Shown here piece after piece: positions 1 through 6,650 of a stretch of 25,536 nt of DNA (positions are counted from its first letter, which is position 1; every line of letters begins with the position of its first letter). Made by a program: the position numbers and the translations under genes. This DNA comes from DAIUFH01 sp036844705. Lineage in GTDB: Bacteria > Bacillota > Clostridia > Tissierellales > Tissierellaceae. The notes beneath the pieces were generated by a model. The model was not told the origin of the DNA, made no database searches, and worked only from the letters and a program-made list of their open reading frames with translations. Location: positions 1 to 25,536 of the forward strand of contig DAIUFH010000027.1 in the NCBI GenBank assembly GCA_036844705.1, given 5' to 3'.

Positions 1-115
1 TTTTTCCATAAAGCATATTGTCCATATAGATATCCTGAGGATAAAGAGCCTTTCCCGTAACCTTGGAGTAAGCATCTACTCTTATCATGCTCTTACCTAC
101 AGTATTTAAAGTCAT
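1..115 (-). CDS. Xanthine dehydrogenase-type molybdopterin-binding subunit, N-terminal fragment
   Basis: Only the first 38 codons lie in the window; the gene continues past position 1. The visible residues (VGKSMIRVDAYSKVTGKALY, then a YPQD-type segment) are the usual opening of the large molybdenum subunit of xanthine dehydrogenase/CO dehydrogenase-type hydroxylases (S-x-x-R-x-D-A-x-x-K-V-T-G). The ATG overlaps the TGA stop of the 2Fe-2S subunit by a few bases (ATGA), so the two are probably translationally coupled, with GGAGGG just upstream of the ATG. With the FAD and 2Fe-2S subunits it would form a three-polypeptide hydroxylase that interconverts hypoxanthine, xanthine and perhaps urate. 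The substrate is inferred from the adjacent adenine deaminase; the Mo-binding and substrate-binding regions are not visible. Confidence 0.85.
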   Translation of the reverse strand, partial: MTLNTVGKSMIRVDAYSKVTGKALYPQDIYMDNMLYGK

Positions 116-585
116 ATGGCTCCCTCCTTTAGATAATCTATTGCTTTTATAGCTGCATCTACTGCCTTATTGTATCCTGTGCATCTACAAAGGTTGCCAG
201 ACATTCCTTCCCTTATTTCTTCCCTCGAAGGATTTGGATTCTTATCTAAAAGCGCCTTGGTAGCCATTATCATACCAGGTATACAGAAACCACATTGAAC
301 TGAACCTTCCTCGATATATGCCCTCTGCAGTGGATGAAGCTTCCCGTTACTTTCCAGACCTTCTATAGTGGTAATAGTAGAGCCATTAGCCTGGAAGGCC
401 ATTACCAGACAGGAGTTGACACACTCTCCATCCATTATTACGGTGCAAGCTCCACATTCTCCTTCACCACAACCCTCCTTAGTTCCTGTGAACCCCAGTT
501 TATCTCTTAATAAATCTAGAAGTCTCATATTTTCATCTATGTCAATTTCTCGCTCTATTTCATTTACAATAAGTTTAATTAACAT
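112..585 (-). CDS. Xanthine dehydrogenase-type 2Fe-2S subunit
   Basis: A 157-aa iron-sulfur subunit of the molybdenum hydroxylase family, of typical length. The N-terminal plant-ferredoxin-like cluster has cysteines at about 39, 44, 47 and 59 (GCGEGECGACTV). The C-terminal helical cluster has cysteines at about 98, 101, 133 and 135 (QCGFCIPG and LCRCTGY). The two clusters carry electrons between the Mo site and FAD. The start overlaps the end of the FAD-subunit gene by 11 bp and the stop overlaps the start of the Mo-subunit gene, so FAD, FeS and Mo subunits are encoded in that order in one transcript. GAGGTGG precedes the ATG. The family is certain. The role as a purine hydroxylase, rather than CO, nicotinate or aldehyde oxidation, is inferred from neighbouring adenine deaminase. 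Confidence 0.93.
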   Translation of the reverse strand: MLIKLIVNEIEREIDIDENMRLLDLLRDKLGFTGTKEGCGEGECGACTVIMDGECVNSCLVMAFQANGSTITTIEGLESNGKLHPLQRAYIEEGSVQCGFCIPGMIMATKALLDKNPNPSREEIREGMSGNLCRCTGYNKAVDAAIKAIDYLKEGAI

Positions 586-1459
586 CCATGACCACCTCTT
601 TAAAGTAGCATTTGCTATCCTCGATAACTTCTTCCATTAAACTAATGACAGCTCTCCTCTTATATGGATAGGTTGATCTACCCTTTAATCTTTGGTCCAT
701 GGATTTATGTAGAGCCATTATTGCTAGCTTACTAGTATCATCATTTATTTTACGCCCCAAAAGTGCCTTCTCCACATCTATCTCCCTCATAGGGTACTTA
801 CCTATAGAACCGGAAGCAACTCTTATATTTTCAATTCTTTGTTCATTATCTAAACCTATGAGCATACTCAGTGTAATTCTTGATATTGCCAAAGCCTTTC
901 TAAGTCCTAATTTACTAAAGCTAAGAATTTCATTTTCTTTTATTTTATCAAATTCGATTCCTATTAAAAGCTCATTTTCTTTTAATCCATAAACAGCATT
1001 GTTGCTAAAATAATCTTCAACATTTACTGACCGTTCCCCTCTTGTACTTGCTATTTTTAATTCTGAACCCAATGCAATCAATGGCGGAATAGAGTCTGCT
1101 GCAGGAGAGGCATTGGCTACATTGCCCCCTATGGTACCTTTGTTTCTAATTTGTGGGGAGCCAACCATTTTGCATGATTTGTAAAGTCCATACAGGTTAT
1201 CTCTAAATAATTTATCCTCCACTATTTGAGTATATGTTACTGCTGAGCCTATTTTTATTCTATTTTCCTCACACTCAATTTTCTTTAGTTTCTCTATTTT
1301 TGAAATATCTATAAGTATTTCCGGTGATATCTTTTCTTCTCTAAGATGTATTATAATATCTGTACCACCAGCTATTATCTTTGCCTTTCCTTTATGTTTT
1401 TCAAGCAATTCCAATACTTGCTCAATAGAGCTTCCATTATAAGCCCAGTGTAAGGTCAT
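575..1459 (-). CDS. Xanthine dehydrogenase-type FAD-binding subunit
   Basis: A 294-aa FAD-binding subunit (CoxM/XdhB type) of a three-subunit molybdenum hydroxylase. Two FAD-binding signatures are visible: AGGTD near residues 30-34 and TIGGNVANASPAAD near 109-122, followed by the usual C-terminal CO dehydrogenase flavoprotein domain. It passes electrons from the iron-sulfur subunit to an acceptor, classically NAD(P) or ferredoxin. It follows adenine deaminase by only 13 bp and overlaps the 2Fe-2S gene by 11 bp, so it belongs to the same transcription unit. The ATG is preceded by GGGGGTG. In purine-fermenting clostridia such enzymes interconvert hypoxanthine, xanthine and urate; that role here is inferred from context. 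Whether the complex sits inside the microcompartment cannot be told from sequence. Confidence 0.92.
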   Translation of the reverse strand: MTLHWAYNGSSIEQVLELLEKHKGKAKIIAGGTDIIIHLREEKISPEILIDISKIEKLKKIECEENRIKIGSAVTYTQIVEDKLFRDNLYGLYKSCKMVGSPQIRNKGTIGGNVANASPAADSIPPLIALGSELKIASTRGERSVNVEDYFSNNAVYGLKENELLIGIEFDKIKENEILSFSKLGLRKALAISRITLSMLIGLDNEQRIENIRVASGSIGKYPMREIDVEKALLGRKINDDTSKLAIMALHKSMDQRLKGRSTYPYKRRAVISLMEEVIEDSKCYFKEVVMDVN

Positions 1460-1472
1460 AAAAACACCCCCA

Positions 1473-3284
1473 TTAAACTATTGTGGAAAGAATTTTAAAA
1501 TCATTTACATCTATCAGGCCCTTATCTGTTATTTTCCATGTAGGACTGGTAGATAAGGATAAAAATGATAGATGCATTAATGGTGAATGTATTTTGCACC
1601 CTAATTCCTTAGTAATTTTATTCTCTATTTCAGCAATTTCACTGCTTACTTCATGTCCATTCAATTCATCGGTTATAAGTCCCCCTACTGGAAGTCTCAT
1701 TTCTGTTAATATCTTGTTTCTCTTAGCTACAGCAATACCTCCACCAATTTCTATTACTTTATTCACTGCCAATGCCATATCCTTATAATTAGTCCCTGTT
1801 ACGATGATATTGTGACTATCATGGGCAACACTTTCTGCAAATGCTCCTTCAATTAATCCAAAGCCTTTAACAAAGGCCTTTCCTATATTTGAGGTCTTAC
1901 CGTATCTTTCAATACATGCTATAGCCAGCATATCCTTAGTTGTATCTGGCTGTGCAACTCCTTGCATCACTCTGATGGTATCTTCACACTTTTCTGTAAG
2001 ATTCTGATCAGGTACAACTACCAAAGCTCTAACTGTTGGATTAAAGCTATCTGCCTTTATCTCAAGCATTTTCTCATCAATAGGATTTATCTTTACTGAA
2101 TTTTTAACTTCAGGTGGATAATTGTATTTCGGTAAATCTATAAGAAGTTCACCCCTTGAGGCTATTATCTTACCCTTTAGTAGTACACCCTCTACTTTCA
2201 TTTGATCCAAGTCACTTATTATTGCTATATCTGCCTGCTTTCCCGGAGATAATACGCCTACATGTTCTAACCCAAAATATGTTGCAGGATTTATAGTTGC
2301 CATCTGTATAGCTTCCACTGGAGATACCCCTTCTTTTATAGTTCTTCGTATTATCTCATTCATATGACCTAGGGCTTCTAAATCAGCTGGCACCATATCA
2401 TCAGTTGCAAGTATACATCTTCTTGAATCCATACCCTCCTCAGTAACGGCACGAATGCATTCACTCATGTTTTTCTGAGTAGAGCCCTCCCTCATAAATA
2501 AATACACACCCTGTCTCAATTTCTCCACTGCCTCGGCTTTTGTTGTAGTTTCATGGCAGGAGCATTTACCACCTGTAGTTATTATATGAGCTGCTAACTC
2601 TCTACCAAATAGCTCAGGTGCATTTCCATCTACTATCATATTCCTAGACTTGGCATATGTCGTTGAAGCTATCAAATCTGTTATTACCTCTGGTGTATTT
2701 CTATAAACATGCTTTGCATTGCTAAAGCCTTGTAATTCTCCAATGCCTATTATATTTTTATAGCTTAATATGTCCTCCATATCCTTTGAGCTTATATCGC
2801 AGCCTGCAGTTTCTAAATCTGGGGAATCAGGAGTAAGAGCAGGTACTACAAGATACACATTATTTGGAACATGGTCTATTTCATCGGCCATAGCCTTCAT
2901 TCCAATTAGCCCCAAGGCATTTCCTATTTCATGTGGATCAGCCACTAACGTTGTAGTTCCGGAAGGAATGGAGAGCCTGGAAAATTCAGTAATTGTCAAC
3001 ATACTGCTTTCAAAATGCATATGAGAGTCTATAAATCCAGGAGACAGATATTTTCCCTCTACATCTATCGCTAAGGTATCTGGTCCAATTAGTTCTCTGC
3101 AATCCCCTACTAGCAAAATATACTTATCCTTTATGGCTATATCAGCCTTATATACCTCTCTTGTTATTACATTAATGACGTTACCGTTTAATAATACTAT
3201 ATCCGCATATTCCTTATTTCCCATAAGGATATCTATAAGCTGTCTATATTCTATTGCTTTTCTTATATTATGTGAGTCAATCAA
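1473..3284 (-). CDS. ade: Adenine deaminase
   Basis: About 603 aa, the usual size of bacterial Ade-type adenine deaminases of the amidohydrolase superfamily (adenine + H2O -> hypoxanthine + NH3). Visible landmarks are the metal-binding PGFIDSHMHFESS motif near residues 82-94, GTTTLVADPHEIGN just after it, and ATDDM in the middle. The C-terminal adenine-deaminase domain is also present. I prefer a TTG start at 3284 (MIDSHNIRK...), because GAGGTG lies about 6 bases before it; the more upstream GTG at 3293 sits inside that ribosome binding site. It lies directly downstream of the BMC vertex gene and 13 bp upstream of the FAD subunit, linking the shell genes to purine catabolism. It would feed hypoxanthine to the xanthine dehydrogenase. 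Confidence 0.93.
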   Translation of the reverse strand: MIDSHNIRKAIEYRQLIDILMGNKEYADIVLLNGNVINVITREVYKADIAIKDKYILLVGDCRELIGPDTLAIDVEGKYLSPGFIDSHMHFESSMLTITEFSRLSIPSGTTTLVADPHEIGNALGLIGMKAMADEIDHVPNNVYLVVPALTPDSPDLETAGCDISSKDMEDILSYKNIIGIGELQGFSNAKHVYRNTPEVITDLIASTTYAKSRNMIVDGNAPELFGRELAAHIITTGGKCSCHETTTKAEAVEKLRQGVYLFMREGSTQKNMSECIRAVTEEGMDSRRCILATDDMVPADLEALGHMNEIIRRTIKEGVSPVEAIQMATINPATYFGLEHVGVLSPGKQADIAIISDLDQMKVEGVLLKGKIIASRGELLIDLPKYNYPPEVKNSVKINPIDEKMLEIKADSFNPTVRALVVVPDQNLTEKCEDTIRVMQGVAQPDTTKDMLAIACIERYGKTSNIGKAFVKGFGLIEGAFAESVAHDSHNIIVTGTNYKDMALAVNKVIEIGGGIAVAKRNKILTEMRLPVGGLITDELNGHEVSSEIAEIENKITKELGCKIHSPLMHLSFLSLSTSPTWKITDKGLIDVNDFKILSTIV

Positions 3285-3329
3285 AAATTTCACCTCGCTT
3301 CTATATTAACTATTGTCATGACAAAGGAT

Positions 3330-3599
3330 TTATTTTGGTAAGTCAATATCATCTACAATACCAATTATAGATGCATCAATTGGCGAATCCATTTTTCTGG
3401 CTGCGATTCTCCCTGCAGTCCCTGTGGTATAAAGTACTATTTCTCCAATACCTGCACCTACAGTATCTACTGCAATAATCGGCTCTCCATGAGGCTTAAG
3501 TTTATATGTGAGAGGCTGTGTTATCATAAGTTTGTTGCCTACTAATTTTTCATCCTTTTTTGTAGCTACAATCGTTCCAATTATTTTTCCAATACGCAT
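3330..3599 (-). CDS. BMC-P pentameric vertex protein (EutN/CcmL family)
   Basis: An 89-aa member of the EutN/CcmL family, whose pentamers cap the vertices of bacterial microcompartments. Features are the N-terminal MRIGKIIGTIVATKK strand, a hydrophobic core, then the conserved AVDTVGAGIGEIVLYTTG segment and the AARKMDSPIDASIIGIVD C-terminal strand. Length and layout are normal for the family. It starts just after the stop of the 83-aa small protein, with GGAGGGG as ribosome binding site, and lies between the shell genes and adenine deaminase. Its presence means a closed shell can be built, not just BMC-H sheets. It is the only vertex gene in the window. Confidence 0.93.
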   Translation of the reverse strand: MRIGKIIGTIVATKKDEKLVGNKLMITQPLTYKLKPHGEPIIAVDTVGAGIGEIVLYTTGTAGRIAARKMDSPIDASIIGIVDDIDLPK

Positions 3600-3600
3600 A

Positions 3601-3852
3601 TTAAGCCCCTCCTAATTTTTCTATCCTTATGCCCATAGCCTTTGCTCTATCTTTTGCTAAGGGAGTAATAATCGTGTCTTTGTCTACTACTAATATCTTT
3701 TGATTGGTATCAAGCTTTAAAATATCCTTCTCGATAATCAGAGCCTTCTTCTGGGGTTCAATTTCTTCTATTATGTTGAAATGAATCTGGTGAGCCCCAA
3801 TTCTTTTAGATATGAGGTCAAGTATATTTTTAGTTAACCTTGTATTTGCCAT
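3601..3852 (-). CDS. Small microcompartment-associated protein with a TP-x-A-x-D tail
   Basis: An 83-aa soluble protein between BMC-H and BMC-P genes. The N-terminus (TRLTKNILDLISKRIG) could form an amphipathic helix, similar in style to the short helices that target cargo to shells. The C-terminal third contains DTIITPLAKDRAKAMGIRI. This resembles the T-P-x-A-x-[DE] plus 'G-I-x-[IV]' segment found in other BMC proteins, such as the N-terminal part of EutT, and I read the match by eye only. No catalytic residues are evident. Close spacing on both sides (2 bp to the vertex gene's start, 18 bp from the preceding shell gene) makes it a genuine operon member, with GGAGTG before the ATG. Likely roles are assembly, scaffolding or cargo anchoring; none is established. 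Confidence 0.75.
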   Translation of the reverse strand: MANTRLTKNILDLISKRIGAHQIHFNIIEEIEPQKKALIIEKDILKLDTNQKILVVDKDTIITPLAKDRAKAMGIRIEKLGGA

Positions 3853-3870
3853 TTAAAACACTCCAGTTAA

Positions 3871-4149
3871 TTATTCATACTGGGATAAGATCACTCTCTC
3901 TACTTCTGAATGTGGTCTTGGAATTACGTGTACTGAATGAAGCTCTCCTACAGCCTTTGCTGCCTCTGCTCCAGCATCCACTGCAGCTTTTACTGCGCCT
4001 ACATCTCCTCTTACCATAACTGTTACAAGCCCAAAGCCTATTTTCTCATATCCAACAAGTGCTACATTAGCCGCTTTTACCATTGCATCTGCTGCCTCAA
4101 TACTACCTACTAATCCCTTAGTTTCTACTAGTCCTAATGCTTGACTCAT
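3871..4149 (-). CDS. BMC-H hexameric shell protein (PduA/EutM-like), copy 1
   Basis: A 92-aa BMC-domain protein: start QALGLVETKGLVGSIEAADA, core VALVGYEKIGFGLV, then VRGDVGAVKAAVDAG and the C-terminal VHVIPRPHSEVE. This is the canonical hexamer-forming shell subunit. The pore loop is notable: the common K-I-G-[SG]-G-L-V reads K-I-G-F-G-L-V here, placing an aromatic residue where the hexamer's central pore is usually lined by small residues. GGGGGAA precedes the ATG. The gene is separated from the next upstream shell gene by about 300 bp that hold a repeat element (4207-4453), the longest gap in the shell cluster. Family assignment is secure; transport selectivity is inference. Confidence 0.95.
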   Translation of the reverse strand: MSQALGLVETKGLVGSIEAADAMVKAANVALVGYEKIGFGLVTVMVRGDVGAVKAAVDAGAEAAKAVGELHSVHVIPRPHSEVERVILSQYE

Positions 4150-4172
4150 TCTAATTCCCCCTTTAATTACAA

Positions 4173-4193
4173 TTCACAGTTCACAGTTCACAA
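4173..4193. repeat. Tandem heptamer TTCACAR beside repeat copy 1
   Basis: Three tandem copies of TTCACAG/TTCACAA lie 13 bp left of the palindromic repeat element. The same heptamer appears twice at 16403-16416 beside repeat copy 3, and another heptamer pair (CTTAACT twice, 16534-16547) lies on the other side of that copy. The link with the palindromic element suggests that it is part of, or a preferred neighbour of, that element. Confidence 0.6.
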
Positions 4194-4206
4194 TTAAAAG
4201 ATTTAG

Positions 4207-4453
4207 ACCCGAGATCCTTCGATAGCAGTAATTATTCTGCCAGTCTCAGGATGACAATTGTAGCATAGATTATACTGTCAGACCCAGGATGACAATTGTA
4301 GCATAGATTATACTGTCAGACACAGGATGACAATTGTAGCATAAATTATACTGTCAGACCCAGGATGATAATAGCAACTTAAATCATACTACCCATATAA
4401 GAATGACAACAGTGGTGTGGTCATTCTGAATGTTAATGAAAAATCTCGGGTTT
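4207..4453. repeat. Palindromic MITE/REP-like element, copy 1, with internal 38-bp tandem repeats
   Basis: The ends are inverted repeats (ACCCGAGATCC... and ...ATCTCGGGTTT). Between them AGGATGA/AGAATGA recurs at 4248, 4286, 4324, 4362 and 4400, exactly 38 bp apart. Most of each unit matches (AGGATGACAATTGTAGCATA, then GATTATACTGTCAGACCC), with decay towards the right. Related copies without this expansion lie at 7887-8008 and 16441-16529. It fills the gap between two shell genes inside the operon, and its right end supplies part of the TAA stop codon of the upstream shell gene. It encodes nothing and could fold as a long stem in the mRNA. Confidence 0.88.
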
Positions 4454-4763
4454 ATTCAATATGTGTCTTTAAGTTTTTCGCGAATTTCTCAATAAGTTTA
4501 TCTACTTCATCATGTGGTCTTGGTATTATATGACTAGATATTATACTACCTACTCTGTTTCCCGCAATAACTCCTGCATCTACTGCTGCCTTAACTGCAG
4601 CTACTTCTCCTGCTATATTGATACTCACTCCTATCCCCTTATTGACTCCAATGACTTTTTCAATTCCAATTAGGGTTATATCTGCTGCTTTACTAGCTGC
4701 ATCTAGAGCCGTTACTGCTGTAGTCAACCCTTGTGCCTCTATTAATCCTAATGCTTTTTCCAT
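4452..4763 (-). CDS. BMC-H hexameric shell protein, copy 2, with longer pore loop and tail
   Basis: A 103-aa BMC-domain shell protein: EKALGLIEAQGLTTAVTALD at the start, EVAAVKAAVDAGVIAGNRVG in the middle and HIIPRPHDEVDKL near the end. The region that normally forms the pore is longer than in its two neighbours (EKVIGVNKGIGVSINIAG instead of the compact K-I-G-x-G-L-V), so its hexamer pore is probably different in size or charge. The tail continues about 15 residues past the D-E-V-D-K-L point where copy 3 ends. Its stop codon is formed at the edge of the repeat element 4207-4453, so the insertion may have set the present C-terminus. GGAGGTG precedes the ATG. It lies 12 bp after the 70-aa orphan gene. 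Confidence 0.93.
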   Translation of the reverse strand: MEKALGLIEAQGLTTAVTALDAASKAADITLIGIEKVIGVNKGIGVSINIAGEVAAVKAAVDAGVIAGNRVGSIISSHIIPRPHDEVDKLIEKFAKNLKTHIE

Positions 4764-4775
4764 GCGACACCTCCA

Positions 4776-4988
4776 TTAGCGGTGATTTTTTATACTGCTT
4801 ACAGCCTCATCAAATGTTAGCACCCTCATGTCCACTACCTTCTCTGTCTCTTTATCTCCATGGATTATATCCTTTATGAGCTTCATTTCATTTTCCGTTA
4901 AAACATTCTTGACTTCATTTACTTCACTTTTATTTTCACTGTCTATTTTAAGCTTACTCTTCATATCTATCATTACTAAAGGGTTCAT
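4776..4988 (-). CDS. Hypothetical 70-aa protein inside the shell-gene cluster
   Basis: I do not recognise this protein. It is short, highly charged and probably soluble: a Lys/Glu/Asn/Asp-rich N-terminal half (KLKIDSENKSEVNEVKNVL), then a likely helix (TENEMKLIKDIIHGDKE) and a C-terminal MRVLTFDEAVSSIKNHR segment that could form another amphipathic helix. No cysteines, signal peptide or membrane segment are present. It sits between two BMC-H genes with gaps of 12-13 bp, in the same direction, with GGTGG before the ATG, so it is very likely translated. Its position suggests a scaffold, an encapsulation adaptor or a regulator of assembly; this is inference from context alone. Confidence 0.65.
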   Translation of the reverse strand: MNPLVMIDMKSKLKIDSENKSEVNEVKNVLTENEMKLIKDIIHGDKETEKVVDMRVLTFDEAVSSIKNHR

Positions 4989-5001
4989 TTATTCACCACC
5001 A

Positions 5002-5265
5002 TTAAAACAATTTATCAACCTCATCATGAGGTCTAGGTATCACGTTAGAGGATACTACCTCTGCTATCTGACTAGCTCTTTCCTTACCCGTTTCCACTGC
5101 TGCCATTACTGCAGCTACCTCACCTGTAACAGTTACTGCCACTAGTCCTGAGCCTACAAGCTGAAAGTCCATAATCTTTACATTTGCGGATTTCAGCATA
5201 GCATCTGCAGCCTCTATGGCGCCTATCATGCTTCTTGTTTCCAACATTCCTATGGCCTCTTTCAA
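5002..5265 (-). CDS. BMC-H hexameric shell protein, copy 3
   Basis: An 87-aa BMC-domain protein: KEAIGMLETRSMIGAIEAAD, a core with pore segment QLVGSGLVAVTV, EVAAVMAAVETG, and a terminal VIPRPHDEVDKLF. The pore keeps the standard G-S-G form, unlike the other two shell proteins in this cluster. The start is TTG (position 5265): no in-frame ATG gives the full conserved N-terminus, and AAGGTG lies about 8 bases upstream. It is the first shell gene to be transcribed, 14 bp after UbiD, physically joining the decarboxylase pair to the shell genes. Family assignment is secure. Confidence 0.94.
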   Translation of the reverse strand: MKEAIGMLETRSMIGAIEAADAMLKSANVKIMDFQLVGSGLVAVTVTGEVAAVMAAVETGKERASQIAEVVSSNVIPRPHDEVDKLF

Positions 5266-5279
5266 TTCCTACACCTTCC

Positions 5280-6623
5280 TTATAGTCCTTTTAGTTCTGG
5301 GAAGTATTTCTCTATATCTATTCTTTCATATCCTGATATCTTTGCTCTTTCAAATTTACCATTTCCATTAAGTGGCTTAGTAGCATCTATGCCAATCTTA
5401 TCTGTAACACCTCTTATATCATGAGATGGTTCAAGTGACGAACCTAGTGCGCCAGGGATAATGACTATATCATGACTTCCCTGAACCCTTGTAGTTATAG
5501 CCCACTCAATATCACGAGGGTTATATATATCTACATCATTATCTACTATGACTACCTGCTTTAAGTCCTTATTTAAGCCTAAGGCTGCTATAATTGCAGA
5601 TTTTGCCTCTCCTTCCCTTTTCTGATTGATGGATACTACTGCATTAAATCTATATCCTCCACCTACTGTTACATAAACATCCTTGACATCCAACATATTC
5701 TTTAGATAGAAAAATAGCTCCATTTCCCTAATGAGTCCATTAGTTAAATGCTCCTCTTCACATGGAAAAGCAGTTTCATATATAGGGTTGTTTCTATGTG
5801 TAATCGCTTCTATCTCCATTATTGGATGTGGTGCCTGTTTCCCATAATAACCCATCAATTCTCCAAATGGGCCTTCCAACTCCCTCTTTCCAGCAACAAT
5901 TTTCCCTTCAAGTACTATTTCTGCATAGACCGGTACCAAGATGTTGTTTGTTTCACATTTTACAACCTCCAGAGGGTGTCCCCTTAATGCACTGTCTATC
6001 TCGTATTTATCTACTCCATAAGTAGCACTTGGATATTGAGAAGCTAGTATAAACGGCGCATCATAGCCTAGAACTACAGCTGCTTCCATTGATTTTCCCT
6101 TTGACTCTAGCTCCAGAAAATCGTTTGTAAGTTTATTCGAGCCTATGAGAATTGATATTGAATTTCCTTTGTTCACCTGCATTCTTCTGATAGATGTAAA
6201 TATTTTATTTCTTTCAGGATCTCTTACTACCAACACTCCTGCAGTTATATAAGTAGATGAATCTAGCTCATTGAATTTATTTGCAGGAAGAATTTTTATG
6301 ATATCTATATTTCTTTTGATGATATTTTCCTTAACAGGTCCTGTATCTAGGACTTTATATGGTTTTGGATTTACCAATGCATCCATAAATTTAAAATTTC
6401 TGTTTTCCTCATTACAGTCCAATAATTTTAAAAAAATCTCTCTATTTCCATATAGTCCTCCTATGGATTTCATGTCACTGTTTTTGACCTTGTTAAACAG
6501 TATTGGCCTTTTATTTTTAAAATGCTTTAATAATCCACCCATTTCATAGATATAGTCTACTTCTCTATTGCATTCTAGAAGGCTTCCAAATTTTTTTAGT
6601 TTTTCTATGGTATATCTGAGCAT
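5280..6623 (-). CDS. UbiD-family prenylated-FMN-dependent decarboxylase
   Basis: About 447 aa, typical of UbiD-family (de)carboxylases, which use the prenylated flavin made by UbiX to decarboxylate unsaturated, aromatic or heteroaromatic acids. Family features are the N-terminal LKKFGSLLE region, TSIRRMQV in the first third (the conserved R-x-Q region), the long GPFGELMGYYG segment, EAITHRNNPIYET, and a C-terminal GALGSSLEPSHD. The reading frame opens at a TTG (6641), but that codon touches the ribosome binding site. I favour the ATG at 6623, preceded by GGAG; a TTG at 6635 is also possible. UbiX is the adjacent upstream gene, 9-27 bp away. The substrate is unknown. Given the purine enzymes around it, 4-amino-5-imidazolecarboxylate is an attractive proposal. 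Confidence 0.9.
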   Translation of the reverse strand: MLRYTIEKLKKFGSLLECNREVDYIYEMGGLLKHFKNKRPILFNKVKNSDMKSIGGLYGNREIFLKLLDCNEENRNFKFMDALVNPKPYKVLDTGPVKENIIKRNIDIIKILPANKFNELDSSTYITAGVLVVRDPERNKIFTSIRRMQVNKGNSISILIGSNKLTNDFLELESKGKSMEAAVVLGYDAPFILASQYPSATYGVDKYEIDSALRGHPLEVVKCETNNILVPVYAEIVLEGKIVAGKRELEGPFGELMGYYGKQAPHPIMEIEAITHRNNPIYETAFPCEEEHLTNGLIREMELFFYLKNMLDVKDVYVTVGGGYRFNAVVSINQKREGEAKSAIIAALGLNKDLKQVVIVDNDVDIYNPRDIEWAITTRVQGSHDIVIIPGALGSSLEPSHDIRGVTDKIGIDATKPLNGNGKFERAKISGYERIDIEKYFPELKGL

Positions 6624-6650
6624 TTGAGTCTCCAATTTCAAACCTCCCCT

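Noticed and set aside
4207..4453. Regularly spaced 38-bp repeats as a CRISPR array
   Set aside because: The repeat is the whole 38-bp period, with no unique spacers between units. It lies inside inverted ends shared with two other non-array copies, and no cas gene is near.
4700..5265. The three BMC-H genes as recent tandem duplicates
   Set aside because: Their pore loops, ends and core residues differ widely, so they are old paralogs and not recent copies.
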